A stretch of DNA of 27,969 nucleotides from Elioraea sp051860475 (GCF_051860475.1 NZ_JBHYDW010000042.1:1-27969), one strand, 5' to 3'. Shown: positions 1 through 8,680, counted from the stretch's first letter. Notes: a model not told the origin generated them from the sequence alone. Program-made: numbers and translations.

Positions 1-2272
1 GCTGTGCGCCCTGCGCGCGCTCGTTGTCGCCCTGACCGAGCGCGTCCGCCGCCTCGCGCATCGCCATGTCCGCTTGGCCGAGCGGCTCGGGCACCTCGCC
101 GGTCATGTCGGCGAACTGCTCCATCAGCTCGCCGAGCGCACGGCGCAGCGCCTGCTGCTGACGCCGGTCCAGCTGGCCCTCGGCCTGACGCTGGCGCTGC
201 TGCTGCGACGGCTGCTGTTGCTGCTCGCCGCGCTGCGGCTGGCCCTGCTGCGGGCGCTGCCAGGGCGATTGCTGGCGCTGCGGCTGCTGGCCGCGCGGCG
301 GCTGGCGCTGGGCCCGATCCTGCTCGGCGCGCTGGTGGCTGCGGTCCATCAGCTGGCCCTGGCGCTGGAGCATGTCGTTCACCGCGCCCATCATCTGCTG
401 GCCCTGCTCGCGCTGCTGTTGGCGCTCGGGGCTTTCCATCCGGCTGAGCCGGCCCTGCTGGAGCTGCTCGATCGCGCGCTCCAGCTCTGCGAGCTGCTGC
501 CGCATCCGCTCGAGCTCGCCCGCGCGCGCCGCATCCTGCATCCGCTCGGCCATCCGCTGCATCTCGCGCATGTCGAGAGAGCGGGCGTTGCGGTCGAACG
601 GCAGGGTCTCGACGCCCTCGCGCCGCATCGCCTCGACCAGCGCCTCGAAGTAGCGCTGCATCGCCTCCTGGAGCTGCTCGGCCAGCCGCTCCAGCTCGGC
701 GGGGTCGACCTCCTCGCCGCGCTCGGCCCGCTCCAGCGCCTCGCGCAACTGCTCACGCAGTTCGGACAACTGCCGCCAGGTGCGGTCGCGCCCACCCTCC
801 TCAAGCCGGATCGCCAGGTCCCAGAGCAGTGCCTGCACCTCGGCGGTCGCGCCCTCCGTGCGGTCGAAGCGCAGTCGCGAGCGGGCGACGCGCAGGCCGA
901 GGAACACGGTGAAGTCGTCGTCGAACGTCTCCGGGGCGGCGGCGATGCGGTCGAGCTCACGGGCGTGCGCGCTGCGCTCGGCCGGGGCGAGCGTCATCCG
1001 CTTGCGCAGCGCGACCAGCGCGCGCGCGACCGGGTGCTCGAACCGCCGCTCGGGCAGTTCCACGATCAGGCTCTGCGACCGGCCGGTCTGGTCGGCGCCG
1101 TCCTTCGCCTCCAGCACGATCGTCACCGGCAGCCCGGCCCATGGGTGCGCGGAGAGGTCGGGCTGGCCGGTGCCGCGCACCTGCCGCTCCCCGCCGCCGG
1201 GCACCGGCATCGGCACGGTGAGCGCCTCGGCCTCCGGCCGCGCGACCAGCCGCAGGATCGCCTCCACCGACACCACGCCGTAGTCGTCGCGCGCCTCGAA
1301 CTCGATGCGGAGCTGCGGTGCCGCCGGCGCGCGCCCGGGCGGAGCAACGAAGGCGACCGTCGGCGGCGCGTCGGTCAGCAGCCGGAGCGGCCAGGCGGCA
1401 AGCTCGCGCCCGTCGCGCGTGACCGAGAGCCGCCCTGGCGTCTCGAGCGTCGCTTCGGCGGCGAAGGACTGCGCGTCGAGGCTGCGGAACGCGACCTCGC
1501 CGCCGCCCGCGTCCAGCCGCGGCGCACCGCCCGTGCCGCCCGACAGGTGGATGGCGAGCCTGCTCGCGGTCGGCACGGTGATCTCGGGGGTCGCCCCGCC
1601 CGGCTCGTGGCGCACGAACACGGGCGCCATGCTGGTATAGGCGGGCGGCGTGATCCAGAGCTCCAGGCGCAGCGGCAGCGGCGGAGCGGGCGGGGCGCCG
1701 AACGAGGGCGAGACCGCCGTTCCCAGACGCTGGCCGACCTCCGGCCCCGCAATCACCAGCGCGGCGAGCAGCGACAGCGCGAGCCCGGCGCGCAGCGCCA
1801 TCGGGTCGCGCCCCGGCAGGCCCGGATGCGGTGCGCCAACGCGCAGCTGCTGCGCCGCCTGCGCCGCGCGTGCCTGGTGCGCGGCCCAGAGCGCCGCGGT
1901 GGCCGCGTCGGCCGTCCCGCCGGCAGGGCGGTCGGCGAGGCTGGCGAGCGGGCGGTGCGTGAGCCCCGAGACGCGCTCCAGTCGGCGCTCGCCTTCCGCA
2001 TCGCCGGGCAGACGGATCTGGCGGACGCCCCATACCATGGCGACGCAGCCGGCGCACAGGAAGGCCGCGAGGACGACCAAGTGGAACCAGCCCGGCAACA
2101 GCGGCAGCAGCCCCGAGAGCGCGGCCACGACGAACACGCCGATCACCGCCAGCAGCGGCGCGATGGCAGGCCAGACGCGCTCCCACAGGATCGCCGCACG
2201 GGCGAGGCCGCGCCGCAACCCGAGCCGCCGGATCGGTGGCGGGGCGGGAGGGGGCGGCGCGGAACGGCTCAT
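1..2272 (-). CDS. TIGR02302/DUF4175 family membrane protein (C-terminus cut by window edge)
   Basis: The reading frame is open from the ATG at 2272 to the window edge, about 757 codons without a stop, so the end of the protein is missing. The N-terminus is Pro-rich (MSRSAPPPPAPPP), followed by two hydrophobic segments at about residues 34-58 and 63-84 and a third near 160-178. A long extracytoplasmic-type beta-rich region follows, with phrases such as LELWITPPAYT and FEARDDYGV. The last third is charged and very rich in Gln, Glu and Arg, likely coiled coil and then low complexity (nt 1-700). This order is that of the alphaproteobacterial TIGR02302/DUF4175 family, whose function is unknown. 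The start lies 10 nt after the lysA stop, so it is probably co-transcribed with lptM-lysA. A cell-envelope role is inference from membrane topology and neighbours. Confidence 0.85.
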   Translation of the reverse strand, partial: MSRSAPPPPAPPPIRRLGLRRGLARAAILWERVWPAIAPLLAVIGVFVVAALSGLLPLLPGWFHLVVLAAFLCAGCVAMVWGVRQIRLPGDAEGERRLERVSGLTHRPLASLADRPAGGTADAATAALWAAHQARAAQAAQQLRVGAPHPGLPGRDPMALRAGLALSLLAALVIAGPEVGQRLGTAVSPSFGAPPAPPLPLRLELWITPPAYTSMAPVFVRHEPGGATPEITVPTASRLAIHLSGGTGGAPRLDAGGGEVAFRSLDAQSFAAEATLETPGRLSVTRDGRELAAWPLRLLTDAPPTVAFVAPPGRAPAAPQLRIEFEARDDYGVVSVEAILRLVARPEAEALTVPMPVPGGGERQVRGTGQPDLSAHPWAGLPVTIVLEAKDGADQTGRSQSLIVELPERRFEHPVARALVALRKRMTLAPAERSAHARELDRIAAAPETFDDDFTVFLGLRVARSRLRFDRTEGATAEVQALLWDLAIRLEEGGRDRTWRQLSELREQLREALERAERGEEVDPAELERLAEQLQEAMQRYFEALVEAMRREGVETLPFDRNARSLDMREMQRMAERMQDAARAGELERMRQQLAELERAIEQLQQGRLSRMESPERQQQREQGQQMMGAVNDMLQRQGQLMDRSHQRAEQDRAQRQPPRGQQPQRQQSPWQRPQQGQPQRGEQQQQPSQQQRQRQAEGQLDRRQQQALRRALGELMEQFADMTGEVPEPLGQADMAMREAADALGQGDNERAQGAQ

Positions 2273-2282
2273 GGGACCATCA

Positions 2283-3623
2283 TCACCCGGAAGCGAGCCA
2301 AGACGGTATCACATCCTGGCCAAGCAGCGCCTCGTGCGTCTGCCGCCGCCGGATGACGGCAACGTCGGTGCCGCGCACCATCACCGCGCCGGCCAGCGGA
2401 CGGGCATTGTAGGTCGAGCTCATCACCGCGCCGTAGGCGCCGGCATCGAGGATGGCCACCAGCGCACCCGCGGGCAGGCCGGGCAGCATGCGCGCCCGGG
2501 CGAAGCTGTCGCCGCTCTCGCAGACGGGCCCGACCACCTCCGCCGGCGACAGCCGCGCGTGCCAACGGCTCGGCGAGACCGGAACGATCGCGTGCCATGC
2601 CTCGTAGAGCGACGGCCGGATCAGGTCGTTCATCGCCGCATCGAGGATCACGAACCGGTGCGCCGCTCCCTGCTTCTCCAGGATCACGCGCGCGAGCAGC
2701 AGCCCGGCAGGGCCGACCAGCCAGCGTCCAGGCTCGAGCATGAGCGGCAGGTCGAGGCCGCCCAGCGTCTCGCGGAGCATGTGCGCGAAGGCCGCGGGCG
2801 AGGGTGCCGGTTCGTTGCGGTAGGCGATGCCGAGCCCGCCGCCGCAATCGACACGCTCGACCGGCAGGCCCTCGGCGCGCAAGCCGCGCACGAGTTCGGC
2901 GAGCCGCGCATAGGCGGCGCGATAGGGTGCGAGCGCGGTGATCTGGCTGCCGATATGCACGGCAACGCCGCGCACGCTGATGCCGGGCGCGTTCGCCGCG
3001 CGCGCGTAGAGGTCGCGCGCGGTGTCGATCGGGATGCCGAACTTGTTCTCGGCCCGACCGGTGGTGATCTTGGCATGGGTACCGGCGTCCACGTCCGGGT
3101 TGACGCGCAGCGCGACCGGCGCACGCACGCCCATGCCGTCGGCGATCGCACCGAGCATCGCCAGTTCCTCGGCGCTCTCGACATTGATCTGGCCGACCCC
3201 GGCAGCGAGCGCGAGGCGCAGCTCCGCATCGGTCTTGCCGACGCCCGAGAACACGATGTCCGCGGGCGCGATCCCGGCCGCGCGCGCGGCGAGGAACTCC
3301 CCGCCGGAGACCACGTCCGCGCCGGCGCCGAGGCTGCCGAGCAGGCGCACCACCGCGAGCGCGTCGTTGGCCTTCATCGCGTAGTGGATGCGCGCGTCGA
3401 GCCCGGCCTCGGCGAGCGCGCCGGCAAGCGCGTGGTAGCGGCCCGTGATCGGCGACGCCGCGTAGACCCAGGTCGGTGTGCCCTGCTCGGCGGCGATGCG
3501 CGCGAGCGGCACGCCCTCGACCAGCAGCCCGGAGTCGATCGCGACCGAGAGATGTGGCCGCAGCGCGAGCAGCTCGTCGAAGGAGGGGTCCTCATCCGGC
3601 ACGACGGGGGCGGGGGCTGCCAT
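2283..3623 (-). CDS. lysA: Diaminopimelate decarboxylase
   Basis: This PLP-dependent fold-III decarboxylase converts meso-diaminopimelate to L-lysine, the last step of lysine synthesis, in the cytoplasm. The 446-residue length is slightly longer than usual because of an acidic N-terminal extension. The PLP lysine is K84 in HYAMKAND. The glycine-rich phosphate-binding stretch CGGGLGI, the substrate/PLP motif EPGRWLVGPAG, the active-site Cys of VCESGDSFA and the C-terminal Tyr segment GAYGAVMSSTYNARP are all present. The ATG at 3623 follows the lptM stop by one nucleotide, so the two genes are translationally linked. The TIGR02302 gene starts 10 nt after its stop. Nothing suggests damage. Ornithine/arginine decarboxylases of the same fold are a weaker alternative, since GxxxCESGD and the gene neighbourhood fit LysA. 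Confidence 0.97.
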   Translation of the reverse strand: MAAPAPVVPDEDPSFDELLALRPHLSVAIDSGLLVEGVPLARIAAEQGTPTWVYAASPITGRYHALAGALAEAGLDARIHYAMKANDALAVVRLLGSLGAGADVVSGGEFLAARAAGIAPADIVFSGVGKTDAELRLALAAGVGQINVESAEELAMLGAIADGMGVRAPVALRVNPDVDAGTHAKITTGRAENKFGIPIDTARDLYARAANAPGISVRGVAVHIGSQITALAPYRAAYARLAELVRGLRAEGLPVERVDCGGGLGIAYRNEPAPSPAAFAHMLRETLGGLDLPLMLEPGRWLVGPAGLLLARVILEKQGAAHRFVILDAAMNDLIRPSLYEAWHAIVPVSPSRWHARLSPAEVVGPVCESGDSFARARMLPGLPAGALVAILDAGAYGAVMSSTYNARPLAGAVMVRGTDVAVIRRRQTHEALLGQDVIPSWLASG

Positions 3624-3624
3624 C

Positions 3625-3843
3625 TCAGCGTCTCCGTCCGAGCGGCGGCGGGAACACCACCCGCCCGCCTGCCTGCGGCGAGGTCGCGTCGCGGGGGTAG
3701 GTGCGCGGATAGGTCAAGGCCTCGCCCGGGCCGGGCGGAACGGGGTCGCCCCGCTTGCCGCAACCGACGAGCAGCACGACCGCGATCAGCGCGACGAGCA
3801 GCGCGATCCGCGCGCGGGGCCGGAGCGGCAGGCCACACCCCAT
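3625..3843 (-). CDS. lptM: LptM (YifL)-type small outer-membrane lipoprotein
   Basis: This is a short lipoprotein of 72 residues from the ATG at 3843. The signal peptide is RPRAR followed by a hydrophobic stretch IALLVALIAVVLLVGC, with a lipobox (LVGC) and the acylated cysteine. The mature protein begins CGKRGDPVPPGPG, the hallmark of the YifL/LptM family (CGxxGxxxPP), and ends in a Pro/Arg-rich tail. In E. coli, LptM binds the LptD/LptE translocon and aids its oxidative maturation. That role is carried over here from the family. The gene directly precedes lysA (one-nucleotide gap), a common arrangement in proteobacteria. Another in-frame ATG at 3873 would add ten residues before the signal peptide; neither start has a strong ribosome-binding site, and I prefer 3843 because it gives a compact signal peptide. 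Confidence 0.8.
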   Translation of the reverse strand: MGCGLPLRPRARIALLVALIAVVLLVGCGKRGDPVPPGPGEALTYPRTYPRDATSPQAGGRVVFPPPLGRRR

Positions 3844-3976
3844 GCCGGAAGTGCCGAAGGCGCCGTGGAACATGCCCTTATCGTGCCCCAGTCGCGGCGC
3901 GCACGCCATGGCCCGCGCATCTGCCGTCCGTTCTGGTCGTGGTATGGCAGGCAGCGTCGCAGCACCCCGGGAAGCC

Positions 3977-5179
3977 ATGTCCGCCCCATTCGCGTCGCCG
4001 CGCCGCCGCCTGACCGGTCTCGCCGTCCTCTGCTGGGGGCTCGGCATCCTGTCGGTCGCGCTGCCGGCCTGGCTGATCACCGACGAGCTCCGCCACCCGC
4101 GCGGCCCGTTCCGCGATCTCGGCATCGCGATCGTGCTGGGGGCCGTCGCGCCCGTGCTGATCCTGGTGAGCTTCGGCGCCAACCTGGTCTATGCGCGGCT
4201 GCACGCCTGGGCGGTCGGCTGGCGGCTGAAGGCGGTGCTGGCGGCGCAGGTCCTCGGGCTTGGCGCGGCCCTTGTGCTCTGGGGCGCGATCGCGCTGGAG
4301 TCGCATCGCGACGCGCGTGTCGCGGACCGGCGCGGCGCGGTCTACGCGGCGGTCGAGCAGAACGATCCGGCAGCGATCGCACGCACGCTCGCGCGCTGTG
4401 GCGCGGACTGCACGGACGAGCGCGACCGGCTGCTGCTGCTCGCCGCCGACGCGCGCGCCCACCAGGCGATCGAGGCGCTGCTCGCGCTCGGCGCGCGGCC
4501 GTCGTCCGATTCGCGCGCCGCGGCACGCAGCCTGCGCACCTGCGAGGGTCTCCACCTGCCGCTCCTGACCACGCTGGAGGTCAGCATCGCGCGCGACGAC
4601 GCGGAGGGCTTCGCATTGCTGCTGCCGGACGCCGATGCGCGCGCGCGCCGCCGCGCCGCCTGGACCGCCGCGCGCCTCGACCGGCTGGAGCTGCTCCAGC
4701 GTCTGCTCGATGCAGGTGTGCCGCTGACCCTGAGCGGCAGCATCCTGGACGAGAACGCCACGCTGCTGAATGCCGCCGCATCGGGCGCTGCGCTGCGCGT
4801 GGCGACATGGCTGCTCGCCGAGCGCGGCTTCGATCCGGACGGAGTGCCGTTGGAACGCGGGCGCCGGCGCGGCGAGACCCCGCTCGCCGCGCTGGTCCGG
4901 TTCGCGAGCGAGGTGCCCGACGCCGCACGGTTCGGCGCGTTCCTGCGCCTCCTGCGCGCGCACCGCGCCGAGATCGAGCGCATCTCGCCGGCAACCGGCG
5001 GGACCGCGCTGCAGCTGGCCGTCGCTGCATATGCGCTCACGGCCTACGACGCTCTGGTCGCGGCCGGCGCCTCCGAGGCCGTGCTGACGGCGGAGGAGCG
5101 CGCACGCCTCGCGCAGATGCGCGCAAGCCCGCCACCCGCCCGCAGCCCGCACGCCGACGCGCCGGGGTGCATCGAGTGA
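3977..5179 (+). CDS. Membrane protein with ankyrin-like repeats
   Basis: This is a 400-residue protein. Three hydrophobic segments at about residues 13-34, 49-72 and 85-107 are followed by an alpha-helical soluble part. Several stretches there have the ankyrin pattern of paired helices ending in a Gly turn: NDPAAIARTLARCGAD, DRLELLQRLLDAGVPL, ATLLNAAASGAALRVATWLL, and GGTALQLAVAAYAL followed by ALVAAGAS. The frame is open upstream to 3755, but the ATG at 3977 is preceded by GGGAAG and directly leads into the first membrane segment, so I chose it. The gene is divergent from lptM (133 bp between the starts) and convergent with argH, with one base between the stops. No enzyme motif is visible. 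Ankyrin-type repeats suggest protein binding; the partner is unknown. The repeats are degenerate, so the assignment is moderate. Confidence 0.7.
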   Translation: MSAPFASPRRRLTGLAVLCWGLGILSVALPAWLITDELRHPRGPFRDLGIAIVLGAVAPVLILVSFGANLVYARLHAWAVGWRLKAVLAAQVLGLGAALVLWGAIALESHRDARVADRRGAVYAAVEQNDPAAIARTLARCGADCTDERDRLLLLAADARAHQAIEALLALGARPSSDSRAAARSLRTCEGLHLPLLTTLEVSIARDDAEGFALLLPDADARARRRAAWTAARLDRLELLQRLLDAGVPLTLSGSILDENATLLNAAASGAALRVATWLLAERGFDPDGVPLERGRRRGETPLAALVRFASEVPDAARFGAFLRLLRAHRAEIERISPATGGTALQLAVAAYALTAYDALVAAGASEAVLTAEERARLAQMRASPPPARSPHADAPGCIE

Positions 5180-5180
5180 T

Positions 5181-6587
5181 CTACCCGAGCCGCTCGCGCC
5201 ACGCCTGCGCCTGCGCCGCGACCTGCGCCGGTGCGGTGCCGCCGTAGCTGACGCGAGAGGCCAGCGACGCCTCCACCGTCAGCACCGAATAGACGTCCGC
5301 GGTGATGCGCGGCTCCACCGCCTGCATCTCGGCGACGGTGAGCCCCGCGAGATCCGTGCCCTTGGCCTCCGCCGCCGCGACCAGCCGGCCGGTGACGTGG
5401 TGCGCGGTGCGGAACGGCAGGCCGAGCACGCGCACCAGCCAGTCGGCGAGGTCGGTCGCGGTCGCGAACCCCTCGCCCGCCCAGCGCCGCATCGCCTCGA
5501 CGTTCGGGCGCAGGTCGCGCACCATCCCCGCGGTCGCGGCGAGGCAGAGGGCGAGGCTGTCGGCGGTGTCGAAGATCGGCTCCTTGTCCTCCTGCATGTC
5601 CTTGCCATAGGTCAGCGGCAGGCCCTTCATCACCGTCAGCAGCGCGACCAGGTTGCCGTTGATCCGTCCGGTCTTGGCGCGCACCAATTCCGCCGCGTCA
5701 GGGTTGCGCTTCTGCGGCATGATCGAGGAGCCCGTGGTGAATGCATCCGAGAGCGTGACGAAGCGCCAGGGCGCGCTCATCCAGATCACGATCTCCTCGG
5801 CGAGCCGCGAGAGGTTCGCCGCGCAGGTGGCGGCGGCGGCCATGAACTCGATCGCGTAGTCGCGCGCCGAGACGGCATCGAGGCTGTTCGCCATCGGCCG
5901 GTCGAAGCCGAGCGCGGCCGCGGTCGCGTGGCGGTCGATCGGGAAGGAGGTGCCGGCCAGCGCCGCTGCGCCGAGCGGGCACTCGTTCAGCCGCGCCCGG
6001 CAATCGGCGAAGCGGCCCCGATCGCGCGCCAGCATCTCGACAAAGGCGAGCATGTGATGACCGAAAGTGATCGGCTGCGCGATCTGGAGGTGCGTGAAGC
6101 CCGGCATCGGCGTCGCGGCATGCGCCTCGGCCTGCGCGACGAGCGCCCGCATGCAGTCGGCGCTCTGCACATCCAGCGCGTCGATCGCGTCACGCACCCA
6201 GAGCCGGACGTCGAGCGCGACCTGGTCGTTGCGTGACCGACCCGTATGCAGGCGCCGTCCCGGGTCGCCGGCCAGCTCGATCAGCCGCGCCTCCACGTTC
6301 ATGTGGATGTCCTCGCGCTCTGTCGCGAACGTGAAGGCCCCGGACTCGATATCGGCGGCCACCTGGGCGAGACCATCCAGGATGGCGTCGCGGTCGGCTT
6401 CCGTGATGATGCCCTGGGCGGCGAGCATCGCGGCATGCGCCCTGGACCCGGCGATGTCCTGGCGCCACATGCGTTGGTCGAAGCCGATCGAGGCGTTGAT
6501 CTCCTGCATGATCGCCGCCGGGCCGGCGGCGAAGCGGCCGCCCCACAGCGCGTTGGCGGCGGGCGAAGGCGAAGGGGTGTCGGGCAT
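5181..6587 (-). CDS. argH: Argininosuccinate lyase
   Basis: ArgH cleaves argininosuccinate into arginine and fumarate, the last step of arginine synthesis, as a cytoplasmic homotetramer of the fumarase/aspartase superfamily. It has 468 residues, normal for the family. The N-terminal ANALWGGRF motif, the substrate-binding HTGRSRNDQVALD segment, the TPMPGFTHLQ motif and the superfamily signature GSSIMPQKRNPD with its catalytic Ser loop are all intact. The ATG at 6587 puts 14 residues before WGGRF and is the only good start near that motif, although the frame stays open further upstream. This start codon overlaps the start of the divergent TlpA-like gene (6586). The stop is one base from that of the convergent ankyrin gene. 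Confidence 0.97.
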   Translation of the reverse strand: MPDTPSPSPAANALWGGRFAAGPAAIMQEINASIGFDQRMWRQDIAGSRAHAAMLAAQGIITEADRDAILDGLAQVAADIESGAFTFATEREDIHMNVEARLIELAGDPGRRLHTGRSRNDQVALDVRLWVRDAIDALDVQSADCMRALVAQAEAHAATPMPGFTHLQIAQPITFGHHMLAFVEMLARDRGRFADCRARLNECPLGAAALAGTSFPIDRHATAAALGFDRPMANSLDAVSARDYAIEFMAAAATCAANLSRLAEEIVIWMSAPWRFVTLSDAFTTGSSIMPQKRNPDAAELVRAKTGRINGNLVALLTVMKGLPLTYGKDMQEDKEPIFDTADSLALCLAATAGMVRDLRPNVEAMRRWAGEGFATATDLADWLVRVLGLPFRTAHHVTGRLVAAAEAKGTDLAGLTVAEMQAVEPRITADVYSVLTVEASLASRVSYGGTAPAQVAAQAQAWRERLG

Positions 6588-7134
6588 GGCTGGTTCCGTC
6601 GGAGTGTCACGCCGGGTGCTGCTGGGCAGGATCGCCGCGACCTCTGCCACGCTGGCCCTGCCCCGGCAAGCAAGCGCGGTCGGCAGCGCACTCGAGGTGT
6701 TCGCGCCGCGCCGCACGCTGGCGGACGCCGTGTTCCGCGACGTCGACGGTGCCGAGCGGCGGCTCGCCGACTTCGCCGGCACCGGGCTCGTCGTGAACCT
6801 CTGGGCGACCTGGTGCCCGCCCTGCGTCGAGGAGATGCCGGCGCTCGACCGGCTCGCGCGGCAGGTCCGCGACGACCGCATCGACGTGCTCGCCCTCAGC
6901 CAGGATCGCGGCGGCGTGGACGCCGTGCGCGCGTTCTACGGCCGGACCGGCGTGCGCCACCTCGGCATCTGGCTCGACCCGCGCGGCGCCGCAGCGCGGG
7001 CCTGGGGCGCACGCGGCCTGCCGACCACGCTGATCGTCGACCGAGCCGGGAAGGAGGCCGCGCGGCTCGAAGGCATCACGGCCTGGGACGCCGCGCCGAT
7101 GGTCGCGCGCATCCGCGCACTCGTCGCGGCCTGA
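6586..7134 (+). CDS. TlpA-like thioredoxin-fold thiol:disulfide protein, Tat-exported
   Basis: This is a 182-residue periplasmic thioredoxin-fold protein of the TlpA/ResA/AhpC-TSA type. The N-terminus has a twin-arginine motif (SRRVLLG) and an Ala-rich hydrophobic stretch ending in QASA, a likely cleavage site near residue 31. The active site is WATWCPPC (C77 and C80) followed by EEMPALD, and the cis-proline loop is GLPTT (P146). The family mainly reduces periplasmic disulfides, for example in cytochrome c or oxidase maturation. The target here is unknown. The pairing with divergent argH is common in alphaproteobacteria. The start at 6586 overlaps the argH start; a GTG at 6604 would put the twin arginines at residues 3-4 and would remove the overlap, so the exact start is uncertain. 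Confidence 0.85.
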   Translation: MAGSVGVSRRVLLGRIAATSATLALPRQASAVGSALEVFAPRRTLADAVFRDVDGAERRLADFAGTGLVVNLWATWCPPCVEEMPALDRLARQVRDDRIDVLALSQDRGGVDAVRAFYGRTGVRHLGIWLDPRGAAARAWGARGLPTTLIVDRAGKEAARLEGITAWDAAPMVARIRALVAA

Positions 7135-7263
7135 CCGCTGGATCGGACGCAATGTCCAGCCCGGCGAAGGTCGCGCTCGCCGGCCGGAAGGGCCTCGTCG
7201 CGGGGGTCGCCGATGGCGGTGTCACGGCGGGGATCCCTTCGTCGTTCGACGGAACGCGACCGC

Positions 7264-7280
7264 GGGACCACGCTGGTCCC
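7264..7280. terminator. Hairpin between the convergent TlpA-like gene and amidase
   Basis: There is a perfect 7-bp stem, GGGACCA and TGGTCCC, with loop CGC. It lies 14 nt beyond the amidase stop (minus strand) and about 130 nt beyond the TlpA-like stop. No T-run follows on either strand, so intrinsic termination is only plausible. The rest of 7135-7294 holds no gene I can support. Confidence 0.4.
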
Positions 7281-7294
7281 CCAGCCCCCCTGCA

Positions 7295-8680
7295 CTACAC
7301 GAGGCTCGGCCTGGGCAGCGCGCCGCGGGCCTGCTCGTGGGCGTGGCCGGCGCGCAGCACCGTCGCGTCCTCCCACGGACGGCCGGCGAGCTGGATCGCC
7401 ACCGGCAGCCCGCCCTCGCCGAGGCCGGCGCAGACCGTCAGCGCCGGCTGGCCCGTCAGGTTGAACGGGATGGTCAGGCTCGGCGTCCTGAAGCCGATCC
7501 AGCGATCGACCGCGTCGATCCGCGGCGCCTCGCCCATCGCCGCGGCGGTCAGCAGCAGATCGACCTCGCGCATCACCTCTGCCACCCTCACCGCGAGCGC
7601 ACGGCGCAGCCGCTGCGCGGCGATGATGTGCTCGCCCGACACGAGGGCGCCGAGCAGCAGCCGGTCGCGCAGGATCTCGCCGTACTTCTCCCGCTGCGTG
7701 CGCACCCAAGGCCCGTGCACCGCAAAGGCCTCGCCGAGCAGCAGCGTCATCCCCGGCGCCCAGAACGCGCCGAGCGGTGGCAGCGTCACGTCGCGCACGC
7801 TGGCGCCAAGCTCACCGAACAGCCGCGCCGCCGCGTCGATGCCGCGCTTCGTCGCCGCGCTCACCTGCACGTCGGTCTCGTGGAAGTGCCGGACCACGCC
7901 GATGCGCAGCCCCTTCACCCCGCCACCGAGCCCGGACACGAGGTCCGGCGCGGGCCGCACGGCCGAACCCGGGTCTTCCGGGTCGTGGCCGGAAGCAGCC
8001 TGGAGCAGCAGCGCGCAGTCCTCCACCGTCCAGGCCAGCGGCCCGACATGGTCCATCGACCAGGCGAGCGGAACCACGCCGGTGCGCGGCACCAGCCCGT
8101 AGGTCGGCTTGATGCCGGCCAGCCCGCACAGCGCCGCCGGGCCGCGGATCGACCCGCCGGTGTCCGACCCGGTGCCGCCCAGGATCATTCCCGACGCCAC
8201 CGCAGCGCCCGTGCCCGAGGACGAGCCGGCGGTGAAATGGTCGGGGTTCCAGGGATTGCGCGCGGGCGTCGTCGGCAGGTCGAAGGAGGGTCCGCCCCAG
8301 GCGAACTCGTGCGTCGTCAGCTTGCCGAGCGAGATCGCGCCCGCCTCGGCCCAGCGCCGCACCACCGCCGCGTCGCGCGTGGCGGTGTTGCCGACCAGGA
8401 TGTGCGAGCAGGCGGTGGTCGGCAGACCGGCCACGTCGATGATGTCCTTGTGCGCGACCGGAATGCCGTCGAGGGGTCCACGCGGGCCGTCGCGCATGAT
8501 CCGCGCCTCGGCGTCGCGCGCGGCCTCCATCGCGCGCGCGGCGTCCAGCGCGACGAAGGCGTGCAGTGTCGTCTCGTGCCGTTCGATCCGGCCGATGCAG
8601 TCGCGCATCAGCTCCACCGGCGAGAGGCTGCGCGCGGCGATCGCGCGCCCGGCCCCGGCGATCGTCGGAACCGGGCTCAC
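7295..8680 (-). CDS. Amidase (amidase signature family)
   Basis: This is a 461-residue amidase-signature enzyme, which hydrolyses a carboxamide with a Ser-cisSer-Lys triad. Lys is K78 in PVAHKDI. The signature region around residues 150-180 reads FTAGSSSGTGAAVASG and GSDTGGSIRGPA, giving cis-Ser S154 and nucleophile S177, followed by GLAGIKPTYG. The substrate cannot be told from sequence. The family includes GatA, allophanate hydrolase, AtzE and many general amidases. No gatB is nearby, so a glutamyl-tRNA amidotransferase role is unlikely. The start is a GTG at 8680 that overlaps the stop of the small upstream gene (GTGA), indicating translational coupling. Confidence 0.93.
   Translation of the reverse strand: MSPVPTIAGAGRAIAARSLSPVELMRDCIGRIERHETTLHAFVALDAARAMEAARDAEARIMRDGPRGPLDGIPVAHKDIIDVAGLPTTACSHILVGNTATRDAAVVRRWAEAGAISLGKLTTHEFAWGGPSFDLPTTPARNPWNPDHFTAGSSSGTGAAVASGMILGGTGSDTGGSIRGPAALCGLAGIKPTYGLVPRTGVVPLAWSMDHVGPLAWTVEDCALLLQAASGHDPEDPGSAVRPAPDLVSGLGGGVKGLRIGVVRHFHETDVQVSAATKRGIDAAARLFGELGASVRDVTLPPLGAFWAPGMTLLLGEAFAVHGPWVRTQREKYGEILRDRLLLGALVSGEHIIAAQRLRRALAVRVAEVMREVDLLLTAAAMGEAPRIDAVDRWIGFRTPSLTIPFNLTGQPALTVCAGLGEGGLPVAIQLAGRPWEDATVLRAGHAHEQARGALPRPSLV

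Noticed and set aside
74..2356. Very long plus-strand open frame (about 760 codons) opposite the TIGR02302 gene
   Set aside because: It is Leu/Ala/Arg/His low-complexity throughout, with no family motifs. The minus-strand frame encodes clear membrane segments and family features. High GC makes long antisense frames common.
7295..8680. Amidase as GatA of the tRNA amidotransferase
   Set aside because: No gatB or clear gatC is adjacent, and the sequence is of the general amidase-signature type.
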